Assembly (NCBI GenBank): GCA_009780955.1
Contig: WQZB01000006.1
Location: forward strand, 38,516 to 102,515
Source of the DNA: Polyangiaceae bacterium
GTDB lineage: Bacteria > Myxococcota_A > Polyangia > Polyangiales > Polyangiaceae
Length of the DNA stretch: 64,000 nucleotides
Direction: 5' to 3'
Part shown: positions 15,641-23,721 of the stretch, one piece after another
Layout: the number at the start of each line of letters is the position of its first letter
How positions within the stretch are numbered: the first letter of the stretch is position 1
Position numbers and translations under genes: made by a program
The notes under the pieces: generated by a model
What the model saw: the letters and a program-made list of their open reading frames with translations, nothing else
The model's database searches: none
Told to the model about the DNA's origin: nothing

Positions 15641-15722
15641 TGTAATACGAAAAGAAGCAAGGCAATCTTTCGCGTAGCCAACATAGTATTCCGCCGATGC
15701 GCGAATCGATGCGATATCTGCC
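15641..15722 (-). pseudogene. Degraded 3' end of a second gamma carbonic anhydrase copy
   Basis: About 82 bases roughly 90% identical to the 3' end of the intact gene (14173-14255). It translates as IRASAEYYVGYAKDCLASFR then IT and stop, against IRESAEYYVGYAKDCLASLR in the intact copy. Upstream coding sequence is missing and it joins directly to spacer and the miaB stop. It marks the other border of the duplicated segment. Confidence 0.8.
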
Positions 15723-15754
15723 TCTCGGTTGTGTCGTCATCACATCATCGTAGC

Positions 15755-17215
15755 TTATGACGCCCCGAGTATCGGAAGGAATCGCCTTTGCTGTTCTGGT
15801 TCCAGCCGCCTCGAACTCGCGTCAACTTGAAAGCGCTCTAAAACACCCACGAGCGAGTGCTTGTTGGCGCGCACGATTTCAACTTCGGCGACTGCACCTG
15901 GAACGATTGTGCGATCGTTTGGCTGTGCGATGTGGACAATCTCGTTGCGACCAGTTCGCCCCTCGACCAGCACTTCGCCGCTATCGCGTGTCGCGCTTGC
16001 CTTGCTTGCGCCCTCGACAAGAACCGTTTGCGTGGTGCCGACGAGAGTCGCTAGATGGGCCTGCGTTTGTGCCTCGGCGAGTTCGAACAAGCGTGCGAGT
16101 CGCTCGCTTTTCGTCTCTTCGGGCACGTCGTCGTGGAGCCTCGATGCCGGCGTGAAAGGGCGACGCGAGTACTTGAAGCCAAAAAGACTAACGAAGCCGA
16201 TTTCGCGCACGAGATCGAGCGTGGCTTCGAAGTCTGCATTGGTTTCTCCAGGGAAGCCCACGATGATGTCGGTCGATAGGGTCATGTCGGAGTGGGCCGA
16301 TAGCAAAAGGCGCGCGCGTGTTATGTATTCTGCGCGGCTGTAGCGTCGGATCATTCGCTTGAGAATGCGATCGCTGCCGGACTGGACCGGCAAGTGCACG
16401 TGGTGAGCAAGAATGCTAATTTCGGCATGGGCGCGCGCCAGGGCCTGGCTTGTGTGGCGCGGATGCGGGCTTGCGTAACGGAGCCTTTTCAGGCCTGGTA
16501 TATGCCGGGCGATGAGCCGGAGAAGCTCCGGGAACTGGCTTTCGTCGCAGTCGGCTGCAGGTGGTCGTGATGGCCCTTCTAACGCGCTATCGCGAAAGCT
16601 GTTGACGGTTTGGCCGAGCAAGGTCACTTCACGTGTTCCAGAATCGACCAGGCGCGCAATTTCATCGACGATTTCGCGGCTACTGCGGTAGCGTTCAGGC
16701 CCGCGCGTGTGCGGCACGATGCAGAACGAACAGCGTTCGTCGCACCCCTTCATCGTTGTAACGAAAGCGCTGACCGGTGCCTTTCCCGGGCTTGGTATTG
16801 CCGCGAGAAAGCGAGGGGCATCCATGTCAAAGGCCGTGCGCACGCGGGCGGGCGCGCCGAGCCTCTGATCGAAAACAAGTGCGGGCAGCTCGGCGATGTT
16901 GTCGGGGCCGATGACGAGGTCAAGGTGCGGAGCGAAAGCCAGTAGCTTTTCTCCTTCTTGCTGCGCAACGCACCCTGATACAGCAAGCACAAGGCCAGGG
17001 TTGCGTGCCTTTAGCGAAGCAAGCCTTCCGATCTCGCTTCGCAACTTCTGCTCGGCCTTCTCGCGGACGCTGCATGTGTTGATGACGATGAGGTCGGCTT
17101 CGTCACGATGACGCGCGGCGCTCCACCCATGTGCCTTTAGCGCTTCGGCCATGCGGTCGGAGTCGTGGGCGTTCATCTGGCACCCAAAGGTGTGCACAAG
17201 GTAGCGGAGAGGCAC
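15755..17215 (-). CDS. miaB: tRNA-2-methylthio-N6-dimethylallyladenosine synthase MiaB
   Basis: 486 residues. It methylthiolates i6A37 of tRNAs reading UNN codons, using two [4Fe-4S] clusters and SAM. The N-terminal UPF0004 domain has Cys12 (TFGCQMN), Cys48 (INTCSVREKAEQ) and Cys82 (SGCVAQQ). The radical-SAM CxxxCxxC is C158-C162-C165 (GCDERCSFCIVPHTRG). A TRAM-like segment follows at about 380-450, then a short Arg/Gln-rich tail. ISMAHTR-type sequence deviations were not seen at the catalytic residues. The last codons are duplicated at 14713-14749, and part of the tail also matches a 30-bp repeat at the end of a FUSC gene (61251-61280). Confidence 0.95.
   Translation of the reverse strand: MPLRYLVHTFGCQMNAHDSDRMAEALKAHGWSAARHRDEADLIVINTCSVREKAEQKLRSEIGRLASLKARNPGLVLAVSGCVAQQEGEKLLAFAPHLDLVIGPDNIAELPALVFDQRLGAPARVRTAFDMDAPRFLAAIPSPGKAPVSAFVTTMKGCDERCSFCIVPHTRGPERYRSSREIVDEIARLVDSGTREVTLLGQTVNSFRDSALEGPSRPPAADCDESQFPELLRLIARHIPGLKRLRYASPHPRHTSQALARAHAEISILAHHVHLPVQSGSDRILKRMIRRYSRAEYITRARLLLSAHSDMTLSTDIIVGFPGETNADFEATLDLVREIGFVSLFGFKYSRRPFTPASRLHDDVPEETKSERLARLFELAEAQTQAHLATLVGTTQTVLVEGASKASATRDSGEVLVEGRTGRNEIVHIAQPNDRTIVPGAVAEVEIVRANKHSLVGVLERFQVDASSRRLEPEQQRRFLPILGAS
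15811..15841. repeat. ~30-bp dispersed repeat, copy in miaB 3' end
   Basis: On the minus strand CGCTTTCAAGTTGACGCGAG followed by TTCGAGGCGG. It matches 61251-61280 (CGCTTTCAAGTTGACGCGAG then GTTGAGGCGG) at 27-28 of 30 positions. A shorter, more diverged version in the opposite orientation is at 14767-14785. All copies sit at or near gene ends. Confidence 0.5.
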
Positions 17216-17337
17216 GGTTGACTGCTTTTAGCACGTGGGCGCCTGGTGGTTTACCGGCTTCCCGCCGCGTCTGTTTTGCGTCACGTGCAAGATGCTGGTA
17301 GCCGGCGTTTTTCGCGGAGACTATACCTCATGGTCAC

Positions 17338-19149
17338 ATGGCCAAGTTTCAGACTTTAGTCGATATCTACCAGAATGCCACAATTGCATTCTCCGACTTG
17401 CCGCTCTTCGGCACGAAGCGCGATGGTGAGTGGTCGTGGATGACATACCGCGAGTTCGGTCGCAAAACCGATGGCCTCCGCGCAGGGCTCGCCGCGCTCG
17501 GCCTGTCGCGTGGTGATCACGTGGGCATCATTGCAAACAACCGCTACGAGTGGGCCGCTGCTGCGTATGCATGCTTTGGTCTTGGCATTGCCTTCATCCC
17601 AATGTACGAGGCGCAATTGCCAACAGATTGGGAGTTTATCGTCAGAGATTCTGAGATCAAAGCGCTTTTTGTTGCAACCAATGCAATCTATAACAAAACA
17701 CGCAACCTGCTCGAAGTCGTGCCGAGTCTGAAACACATCATCAGCTTCGATGCAGCCACCATGACGAGCCATAAAACTCTATCATTTCATGAGCTTGCCG
17801 AAACTGCGCCCACTGTGCCCATGATCCCCATCACTTCGACGGATGTAGCATGCATTATTTACACGAGCGGCACGACAGGCAACCCCAGGGGGGTCATTCT
17901 CTCGCACGGCAACATCGCGTCGAACGTAAGCGCAATCCACGAATGCTTTCCCATGGCGACGAATGACCGATCGCTCTCGTTTCTGCCTTGGGCGCACTCC
18001 TTTGGTCAAACCGTCGAGCTTCACGCCTTGTTTTCCATGGGTTCGTCGCTCGCCATTGCCGAGGGCGTCGACAAGATTCTCCAAAACCTTGTCGAAACGA
18101 AGCCCACACTTCTTTTTAGCGTGCCACGTATCTTCAATAAGCTTTACGCCGCGGTGCAAGCCCAGGTTTCCGAAAAGCCCGGTTTCGTCCAAGACATGGT
18201 GAAAAGTGCACTCGGTACACGCAAGAAACAGCGGAATCACGAAAAGGTTTCGCCCTGGGAACGTCTCGTGCTTGCTTTGACCGATAAAGTCGTTTTCTCG
18301 AAGGTGCGTGCGCGTTTTGGCGGGCAATTGAAATATGCATTTAGTGGCGGGGCAGCAATCGCCACCGAGGTGGCAGAGTTCATCGATGGTCTCGGCATTA
18401 CCGTTTATGAGGGATACGGTCTGACCGAGACCAGCCCGATTGTCACAGCGAATTGGCCTCACAACCGTAAGATCGGTAGCGTAGGAAAGGCGTTGCCGGG
18501 TGTAACCGTCACGATCAGCGACGAGGGTGAGGTGGTCACCGTGGGGCCCAATGTAATGGTTGGCTATTACAAACGCAAGGAAGACACCGACGCAGTCCTT
18601 ACCAAAGAAGGTGCATTTCGTACGGGCGACCTGGGCAGGCTCGATGACGAAGGCTACCTTTACATTACAGGCAGATTGAAAGAGCAATACAAGCTTGAAA
18701 ACGGCAAATACGTTGTTCCAACGCTGCTCGAAGAGCAACTCAAGCTATCGCCCTACGTTGCCAATGTCATGGTGTATGGCGACAACAAGCCGTTCAATGT
18801 GGCCATCGTTATTGCCAATATGGAAAAAGTCAAATCGTGGGCCGCGCAGCATGGCGTACCCGACGGCGGCGCGAAGGATATCCTCGGCAGTACACGCGTG
18901 TACAAGCTTTTTCAGGACGAACTCACCCACTATGGCGAAAAATTCAAGGGTTTCGAAAGTGTGAAAGACTTTGCTCTCGTTGCCGACGACTTTACCGTCG
19001 AAAACGGCATGCTCACACCAAGCCTCAAGGTAAAACGCCGCGAAGTTTATCGAGTGTATCGGCCCATGATCGAGGAGCTTTACGCCCATTTGCGTAAGCA
19101 GCCCGTGGAAAAAATCGATCGAAAAGAAGTCGAAAATTCGGCAGAGTAA
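17338..19149 (+). CDS. Long-chain fatty acid-CoA ligase (AMP-forming)
   Basis: 603 residues of the ANL adenylate-forming superfamily, closest in style to FAA1/FadD15-type long-chain acyl-CoA synthetases. It activates fatty acids with ATP and CoA at the inner face of the membrane. Motifs: P-loop-like YTSGTTGNPRG (residues 175-185), YEGYGLTETSP (A5) near residue 360, RTGDLGRLDDEGYLYITGR (A7-A8) near 430, and a C-terminal lid ending PSLKVKRREV. The stop lies 2 nt before the nitrilase start, so the two are probably co-transcribed. Confidence 0.94.
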   Translation: MAKFQTLVDIYQNATIAFSDLPLFGTKRDGEWSWMTYREFGRKTDGLRAGLAALGLSRGDHVGIIANNRYEWAAAAYACFGLGIAFIPMYEAQLPTDWEFIVRDSEIKALFVATNAIYNKTRNLLEVVPSLKHIISFDAATMTSHKTLSFHELAETAPTVPMIPITSTDVACIIYTSGTTGNPRGVILSHGNIASNVSAIHECFPMATNDRSLSFLPWAHSFGQTVELHALFSMGSSLAIAEGVDKILQNLVETKPTLLFSVPRIFNKLYAAVQAQVSEKPGFVQDMVKSALGTRKKQRNHEKVSPWERLVLALTDKVVFSKVRARFGGQLKYAFSGGAAIATEVAEFIDGLGITVYEGYGLTETSPIVTANWPHNRKIGSVGKALPGVTVTISDEGEVVTVGPNVMVGYYKRKEDTDAVLTKEGAFRTGDLGRLDDEGYLYITGRLKEQYKLENGKYVVPTLLEEQLKLSPYVANVMVYGDNKPFNVAIVIANMEKVKSWAAQHGVPDGGAKDILGSTRVYKLFQDELTHYGEKFKGFESVKDFALVADDFTVENGMLTPSLKVKRREVYRVYRPMIEELYAHLRKQPVEKIDRKEVENSAE

Positions 19150-19151
19150 CG

Positions 19152-19973
19152 ATGAATGCGGCCGTCATCCAGCTCTCGAGCCAAGACGACGTCAACGCCA
19201 ATCTCGCGCGATGCCGCGATCTTGTCATGGACGCCGCCCGCGCGGGCGCCGAGCTCGCCGCATTGCCCGAGAACTTTGCCTTCATGGGCGATGAGTCAAA
19301 GAAGCGTGAGATTGCCGAGCGCGTGTGCGATGCGCGTGGTCCTATAGCTTCCGCTTTGGTTCGGATGGCAAGCGATGCTCGGTGTTGGATCGTGGCCGGC
19401 GGCATGCCCGAAGCGAGCGACGATCCGAGCCGGCCTTACAACACGTCGATTCTCGTTTCGCCCGAGCGCGGCGTGGTTGCCTGCTACCGCAAGATTCACC
19501 TCTTCGACGTTGACCTTCCTGACGGCACGAAGCTTCTCGAGAGCGCAGCAACATGTGCGGGTGACAAGCCCATTGTCGCCGAAATGCGCAACAAAACAGG
19601 CGCGGCGGTCAGGCTCGGTATGACGATTTGTTACGATGTTCGTTTCCCTGAGCTTTACCGAAAGCTCACCATCGACGGGGCGCGCATGGTTACCGTACCC
19701 GCCGCATTCACGGTGCCAACAGGCAAAGACCACTGGCACGTGCTTCTGCGTGCTCGCGCGGTGGAAAATCAGATCTTTGTTCTCGCGCCAGCGCAACACG
19801 GCAAACATCCGCGTGGGCGGCAAACGTATGGCAAGAGCCTCATCGTCGATCCGTGGGGCGATGTTCTCGCGCAGGCACCGGAAGGCGAAGGCTTTGCCAT
19901 GGCGCGCCTCGACTTCGCGGCGCAGGACCGCGTGCGCGCTTCGCTGCCGTGCCTGTCGCATCGGCGGTTGTAA
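19152..19973 (+). CDS. Carbon-nitrogen hydrolase (Nit1/Nit2-like amidase)
   Basis: 273 residues with the nitrilase-superfamily triad Glu40 (ALPENF), Lys115 (CYRKIHLFDVD) and Cys161 (MTICYDVRFPE). The CYDVRFPELYR context and RKIHLFDVD loop fit the Nit subgroup, whose members hydrolyse deaminated glutathione or omega-amides; the exact substrate is inferred. It starts 2 nt after the acyl-CoA ligase stop, in the same operon. The gene is followed by a 70-nt convergent spacer in which no clear terminator was found. Confidence 0.92.
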   Translation: MNAAVIQLSSQDDVNANLARCRDLVMDAARAGAELAALPENFAFMGDESKKREIAERVCDARGPIASALVRMASDARCWIVAGGMPEASDDPSRPYNTSILVSPERGVVACYRKIHLFDVDLPDGTKLLESAATCAGDKPIVAEMRNKTGAAVRLGMTICYDVRFPELYRKLTIDGARMVTVPAAFTVPTGKDHWHVLLRARAVENQIFVLAPAQHGKHPRGRQTYGKSLIVDPWGDVLAQAPEGEGFAMARLDFAAQDRVRASLPCLSHRRL

Positions 19974-20043
19974 CTTACATCGCGTCCTTGAAGGCGTCCT
20001 CACGTTCCAATTTCAGCCCTCCGCGGAACACTGCCGGCCGCCG

Positions 20044-20553
20044 TTACAGAGCGCTACACGGACTTATGTACTCGGCATCGGTGGCCCGCAAAGTACCATC
20101 GCTATTCGGGACGATGTAAACTACAGCGATATCGCGCGCGCAATGGTTGAATGGCCCGAAGGTGACTTTCTGCTGAATCAATTGCGAACCCGTGTCGATC
20201 TGCAGCAAAATCCATACGTTCTTGTCGCCAGCAAAGAAGGAAAACGTGCAAGGAAATTTCAAAATTCCCACCGGGCACCCCGGCATACCGTCCCAGACGG
20301 TGCCATCGTCGTATGTGCCGGTGACTTTCCAATTCTCTGCGCCGGCGTCATCTCCCAACGCACTGCTAACAATCAGGCGAGGCCACATCTTTACCTCGCA
20401 TGCCGATTGACATTGGTCAAAGGGATTTGCCGCAGCGTCGGTGGCATCACTCGCCCGTGTGGACGATTCGCTCTCGCTGCATGCCAAGAGAATCAATCCA
20501 AGAGCAGGCACGAGCGAAGCGGATAGGATGACAATACGACCGTAGAAGCCCAT
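20044..20553 (-). CDS. Lipoprotein, hypothetical
   Basis: About 169 residues from the ATG at 20553, preceded by GGTGAG. Signal peptide MGFYGRIVILSASLVPALG runs into lipobox LLAC. The mature part has four Cys (CQSACEV, GCPVGILKFPC, HCARD) and looks beta-rich: WKVTGTYDDGTVWDG and FSFFAGDKNVWILLQIDTG. It starts 8 nt after the stop of the upstream gene, so the pair is an operon. No family recognised; low GC relative to neighbours. Confidence 0.72.
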   Translation of the reverse strand: MGFYGRIVILSASLVPALGLILLACSESESSTRASDATDAAANPFDQCQSACEVKMWPRLIVSSALGDDAGAENWKVTGTYDDGTVWDGMPGCPVGILKFPCTFSFFAGDKNVWILLQIDTGSQLIQQKVTFGPFNHCARDIAVVYIVPNSDGTLRATDAEYISPCSAL

Positions 20554-20561
20554 GGCGAATC

Positions 20562-21374
20562 TCACCGGAGCAGAAGAACACAATAATTTGGAATCCCAGG
20601 CACAACCCGGCACATGGTAGCGCATGGGGAGGCGTCAATCGTCATTTGCAAACGACGTCGCGGACTGTTCATGTCATAGCAGCACGCTCCATATGCCTGC
20701 CCGGAAGGCAAGTCGCAGTCGAACGTGGTGCCATTCGAATCACGACATGAACAAAACGAGACAATGGTGCCGCCGTCCGCAGATGCGCCGCCAGAACAGC
20801 TTGTCTGCGTGACGGCGTGGGAGGGAAACCCAGCGTCGATGGTCGCTTCGAGCTTTGCACCTGCCTTTGATTCACTTGGTGTTGGTGCCGATGAAACGGT
20901 GACCGTGCCGTCTAACGCACGGTATCGCTCGACATAGGTGCCGTTTTTGCGATGAAGAATTTCGACGACGGCCTGCATTCCGCCGGAGCGGCTCATGCCA
21001 GATACAACCTCGTACGTGCCCACCTCGTCCGAGGACAATTCAACACCAAAAAACCAAAAATCGTCCGCAAGGGCATCTTCGCTGCCGGAATAGCGCTGAC
21101 AAGCGGCGTCTGCGGAAGTATCATGGATATCAAAAGTAAGACGCGTGTTTCCTTCCGGCGGTGCATCAATGAATTCGTACGAGTAAATTTGACTACCCGA
21201 TGATGCAAGTTGGTCAAGCTGGTCGGACCAGTCCGTGGATGACTCTATGTTGCTCTTGGCGTTATCGTGAGCGTTGGAGCACCCGCGCGAAGCTATCGCA
21301 ATCGCGGAAAACACAATAAGGCTAATCCACCGACCGCGCCACGTGTGTACATTCCGCTTTTTCGTGTAGGGCAT
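20562..21374 (-). CDS. Exported cysteine-containing protein, hypothetical
   Basis: About 270 residues from the ATG at 21374 (the longer frame to 21455 runs through non-coding sequence). A basic N-terminus and hydrophobic ISLIVFSAIAIAS stretch precede Cys in RGCSN, which is a poor lipobox, so it is either a lipoprotein with an atypical site or a secreted protein. C-terminal Cys clusters occur in CSGGASADGG, FCSCRDSNGTTFDC and GACCYD. No family recognised. It is co-directional with the lipoproteins on both sides. Confidence 0.7.
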   Translation of the reverse strand: MPYTKKRNVHTWRGRWISLIVFSAIAIASRGCSNAHDNAKSNIESSTDWSDQLDQLASSGSQIYSYEFIDAPPEGNTRLTFDIHDTSADAACQRYSGSEDALADDFWFFGVELSSDEVGTYEVVSGMSRSGGMQAVVEILHRKNGTYVERYRALDGTVTVSSAPTPSESKAGAKLEATIDAGFPSHAVTQTSCSGGASADGGTIVSFCSCRDSNGTTFDCDLPSGQAYGACCYDMNSPRRRLQMTIDASPCATMCRVVPGIPNYCVLLLR

Positions 21375-21430
21375 TGGAAGCTCGCTCTCGATTCTGCTTA
21401 AGGTATTGAAATTTATGGAAATTAAGGAGA

Positions 21431-21461
21431 TGGAGTGGCCCGGGAATCGAGCCACGTCCGT
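21431..21461 (-). other. tmRNA/tRNA 3'-end-like fragment
   Basis: On the minus strand GGACGTGGCTCGATTCCCGG followed by GCCACTCCA. This resembles the T-arm and acceptor end of tmRNA (GGACG-x-GGGTTCGATTCCCG...CTCCA). There is no matching 5' acceptor strand upstream, so no intact RNA gene is present. Such fragments can be attachment-site remnants of elements that integrate in ssrA, but chance similarity is possible. Confidence 0.3.
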
Positions 21462-21477
21462 TCCTGCGATCTTGTGG

Positions 21478-22524
21478 TTATTGCGATGACGGTGGCGGCG
21501 TATAGGTCGGCGCCTGGCCTAAGAGGGCCATTGTTTCCGGCCAGGCCGGATCCGCGCTGAACGACGCAAAAGCGGGGACTGCCCCAGCAATCCCATAACG
21601 AAGGGTACCTTGTGGCCCTGTGGTCGTTGACACAGCCTCATAGGTGCCCCCTGGGCTGATGAATGCTATGTTGGATTGATTAGGGCCGGGGTCGAAATAG
21701 CCACATTCGAATCGCGTCAGGTTGACGTTTGGGGCAAGCGAAGTGGGGAAACCGCGATCCGTAACAATGGGCGATAAGCTGGCCTTGGTGCCATTGCCGG
21801 TGCGTACGACGCCGACCTGCTGAACACGATGCAGTAATTCTGCCTGATCGGCAATGGGCGCGTCGGCCTTGTCAGTCGTGTAGGCTGGCCAATCGTACTC
21901 GAACGATTGAATGGTTCCGTCGCTCGAGAATGTCATGGTGATGGTCGACCCACCTCCGACGACGGGAACGCCATCAATGGTTCGCCCAAAGAAAATCCGA
22001 TTTCCAATGACATGCTCTTCAATGGGCTCCCCAGGTTTTGTCTGGCCTCCGAAGATTTCATACTTCGTGGCCAATGCGACGATTTGCTCGTTGGGTAAAA
22101 GGGCAATCACACCTTTGAGGCTGCTTGCGATGAAGCTTCGTCCCGCGCGATCGAGCGCGTCGGCCGTAAGCTTGGTTTTCATTCCAAGCGCGGGCTTTAT
22201 ATTTCGCGACCCACGCGTAGATGCCCCGCTGCGATCGACCCTGACGGTCCAGTCGCCCCCAATTGCTCTTACCGAGCCGTCGATATCTTGTGCAGGGGTC
22301 GATGACGCATCGCCCACCAAAGTTTGCATGATGGTTTTGGTGACCATGGTTTTATCTTGTTGAATGCGACGCAAAGCATGACCCTGGCTAGCACCAAAAC
22401 CTGTTCGCAGCGAACGGGCCGCGCTGGCTTCGCTTTGCGCGGTTTCTTCGGCATGCACGTGTGTGGAACCCATCAGCCCGCCCACGGCAAGGAATGTAGC
22501 GACAAATACTCTTGCGGATTTCAT
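21478..22524 (-). CDS. Secreted protein resembling the N-terminal region of DUF6345 proteins
   Basis: About 348 residues from the ATG at 22524. Signal peptide: KSARVFVATFLAVGGLMGS then HVHAEE. A segment near residue 190, VIGNRIFFGRTIDGVPVVGG then GSTITMTFSSDGTI, matches the prodomain-like pattern (FxRxIxGIPVVGPGS) that usually precedes the DUF6345 domain in one polypeptide. Here that region is a separate gene directly downstream of the DUF6345-like gene, 41 nt apart. The C-terminus is Pro-rich (YTPPPSSQ). The two products may act together outside the cytoplasm; function unknown. Confidence 0.7.
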   Translation of the reverse strand: MKSARVFVATFLAVGGLMGSTHVHAEETAQSEASAARSLRTGFGASQGHALRRIQQDKTMVTKTIMQTLVGDASSTPAQDIDGSVRAIGGDWTVRVDRSGASTRGSRNIKPALGMKTKLTADALDRAGRSFIASSLKGVIALLPNEQIVALATKYEIFGGQTKPGEPIEEHVIGNRIFFGRTIDGVPVVGGGSTITMTFSSDGTIQSFEYDWPAYTTDKADAPIADQAELLHRVQQVGVVRTGNGTKASLSPIVTDRGFPTSLAPNVNLTRFECGYFDPGPNQSNIAFISPGGTYEAVSTTTGPQGTLRYGIAGAVPAFASFSADPAWPETMALLGQAPTYTPPPSSQ

Positions 22525-22565
22525 CGTGTACCTCTCGTCGGAATTTTTAATGGTTACAGGAACAA

Positions 22566-23425
22566 CTACTGTGCAGGTGTCCATGTCGTCCAGCAATACC
22601 AAGCGGCGGCGTTATCGCGTAGTCGTGGGAGGGAAGTTACGGTCGACATTGTCGCGCCAAAAAGACGATTATAACAATCGTCGAGGGTTGTTCCTGCTCC
22701 AGTGGCAAATACGCCCGGGTACGAGGAGCTGGAAGCATCGAATGCGGCATTGGCGTATGCGTTGTGGAATGATTCACCCGTTTGGAGACGGGACGCAAAG
22801 TTCTTTCCGAAACCAGCGGCATCATGCATTAAACCATGGCCACCGGTCGCAATTCGAAGGCCGCCACGGAATGCGTTGCGCCAACGATTGATCTGATTTC
22901 CATCGCCAATGTCTAGTACATCGCATGCCAATGATGCGAAAACACTAAGTCGCTCATCGCCGAGGCGCATGGCGGTGGAATCGGCGTTTACCCAGTTGTC
23001 CCACATAGAAAAAACGGCATTGGACCCCCAATTTCCACCATGGGTCTCAACGAAAAATATATCGACAACATCGGCGCCTCCCCCACAGTATCTCCGGTCG
23101 TCTCAAACCTAGGTTTTGCGCCAACCAGGGTATAGTAATAAGCCCAGTCATCCGTCGACTGTAGTTGTTTGCCGAAACCATCGCAGTTGTTCCAAGCGTT
23201 GTTGTTTGTATTGCACCAATTGTTTTCGTATGAATCCTGCCCACGAACTCCGAAGAGTAGTCGCGGGTGAGGTACAAGCGGCTCGCTTACGTGTTCGGTA
23301 GATTCTTTGGGTTCGTCGGATCCAGATGGCGTAGCGCAGCCCGCCCCAACTACCGCCAATAAACTCAAACTTCCAACGAGCCCTGCAGCCAGGCGAGATA
23401 TGTGCGTGTATTTTCGGTGTCTCAT
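22566..23425 (-). pseudogene. DUF6345-like lipoprotein gene with a single frameshift
   Basis: From ATG 23425 (ribosome site GGAGGGG) a lipoprotein signal (LLAVVGAGC) leads into GVRGQDSYENNWCNTNNN and WNNCDGFGKQL. The frame then breaks at a run of five G (minus strand; C-run at 23080-23084). Adding one G restores GDTVGGGADVVDIFFVETHG and joins the second frame, MWDNWVNADSTAMRLGDERL, SVFASLACDVLD, then GGLRIATGGHG and NAYANAAF, ending at 22566. The joined product has the DUF6345 layout (WN-x-D-x-F...ETHG/SGHG...L-x-x-DAC-like...G-H-x-x-G). It is a recent inactivation, a programmed or phase-variable slip, or a homopolymer sequencing error. Confidence 0.75.
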
Positions 23426-23587
23426 TTGTTTCCCCTCCAGTCGTGATTCAAGGATGCATGTTACATATCCTCGGGTGCAGCAACGGCAGAGTATCTGCGG
23501 CTGCATCCATTGCAAGGATTTAATCTCGCGTGTGTTCGTGTGGGGCTGACAAAAGACTGATTTGGCGCAATCTGCCTCATTGTCGCT

Positions 23588-23721
23588 ATGACAGATCACA
23601 ATCCCTTTCGAGTGCTATCTCTGCCCGCCTCGGCAATCATGTCGGGCAACGCCACGCTGGGCGGCGTTCCTCATGGGGCTGAAATTGGAAGCGGGCAGCA
23701 TGAGATTGTGCGGCGTGCGTT
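23588..23721 (+). pseudogene. Possible N-terminal fragment of a 'NPFRVLGLP'-type protein
   Basis: This covers most of the 296-base gap between two minus-strand genes. From ATG 23588 the frame reads MTDHNPFRVLSLPASAI, like proteins that begin NPFRVLGLP-x-x-A, then loses similarity. The +1 frame continues with AAFLMGLKLEAGSMRL, as if one base were lost. It runs into the 3' end of the opposing MerR-TPR gene. No other signal is seen in the gap. This is a weak call. Confidence 0.25.

Noticed and set aside
19636..20526. 296-codon plus-strand ORF across the nitrilase end and the lipoprotein gene
   Set aside because: It overlaps the nitrilase in another frame and runs antisense through the lipoprotein at 20044-20553. 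No protein-like features.
21431..21500. Complete tRNA or tmRNA gene on the minus strand
   Set aside because: Only the 3' arm-like segment is present; no complementary 5' acceptor strand or anticodon arm was found upstream.
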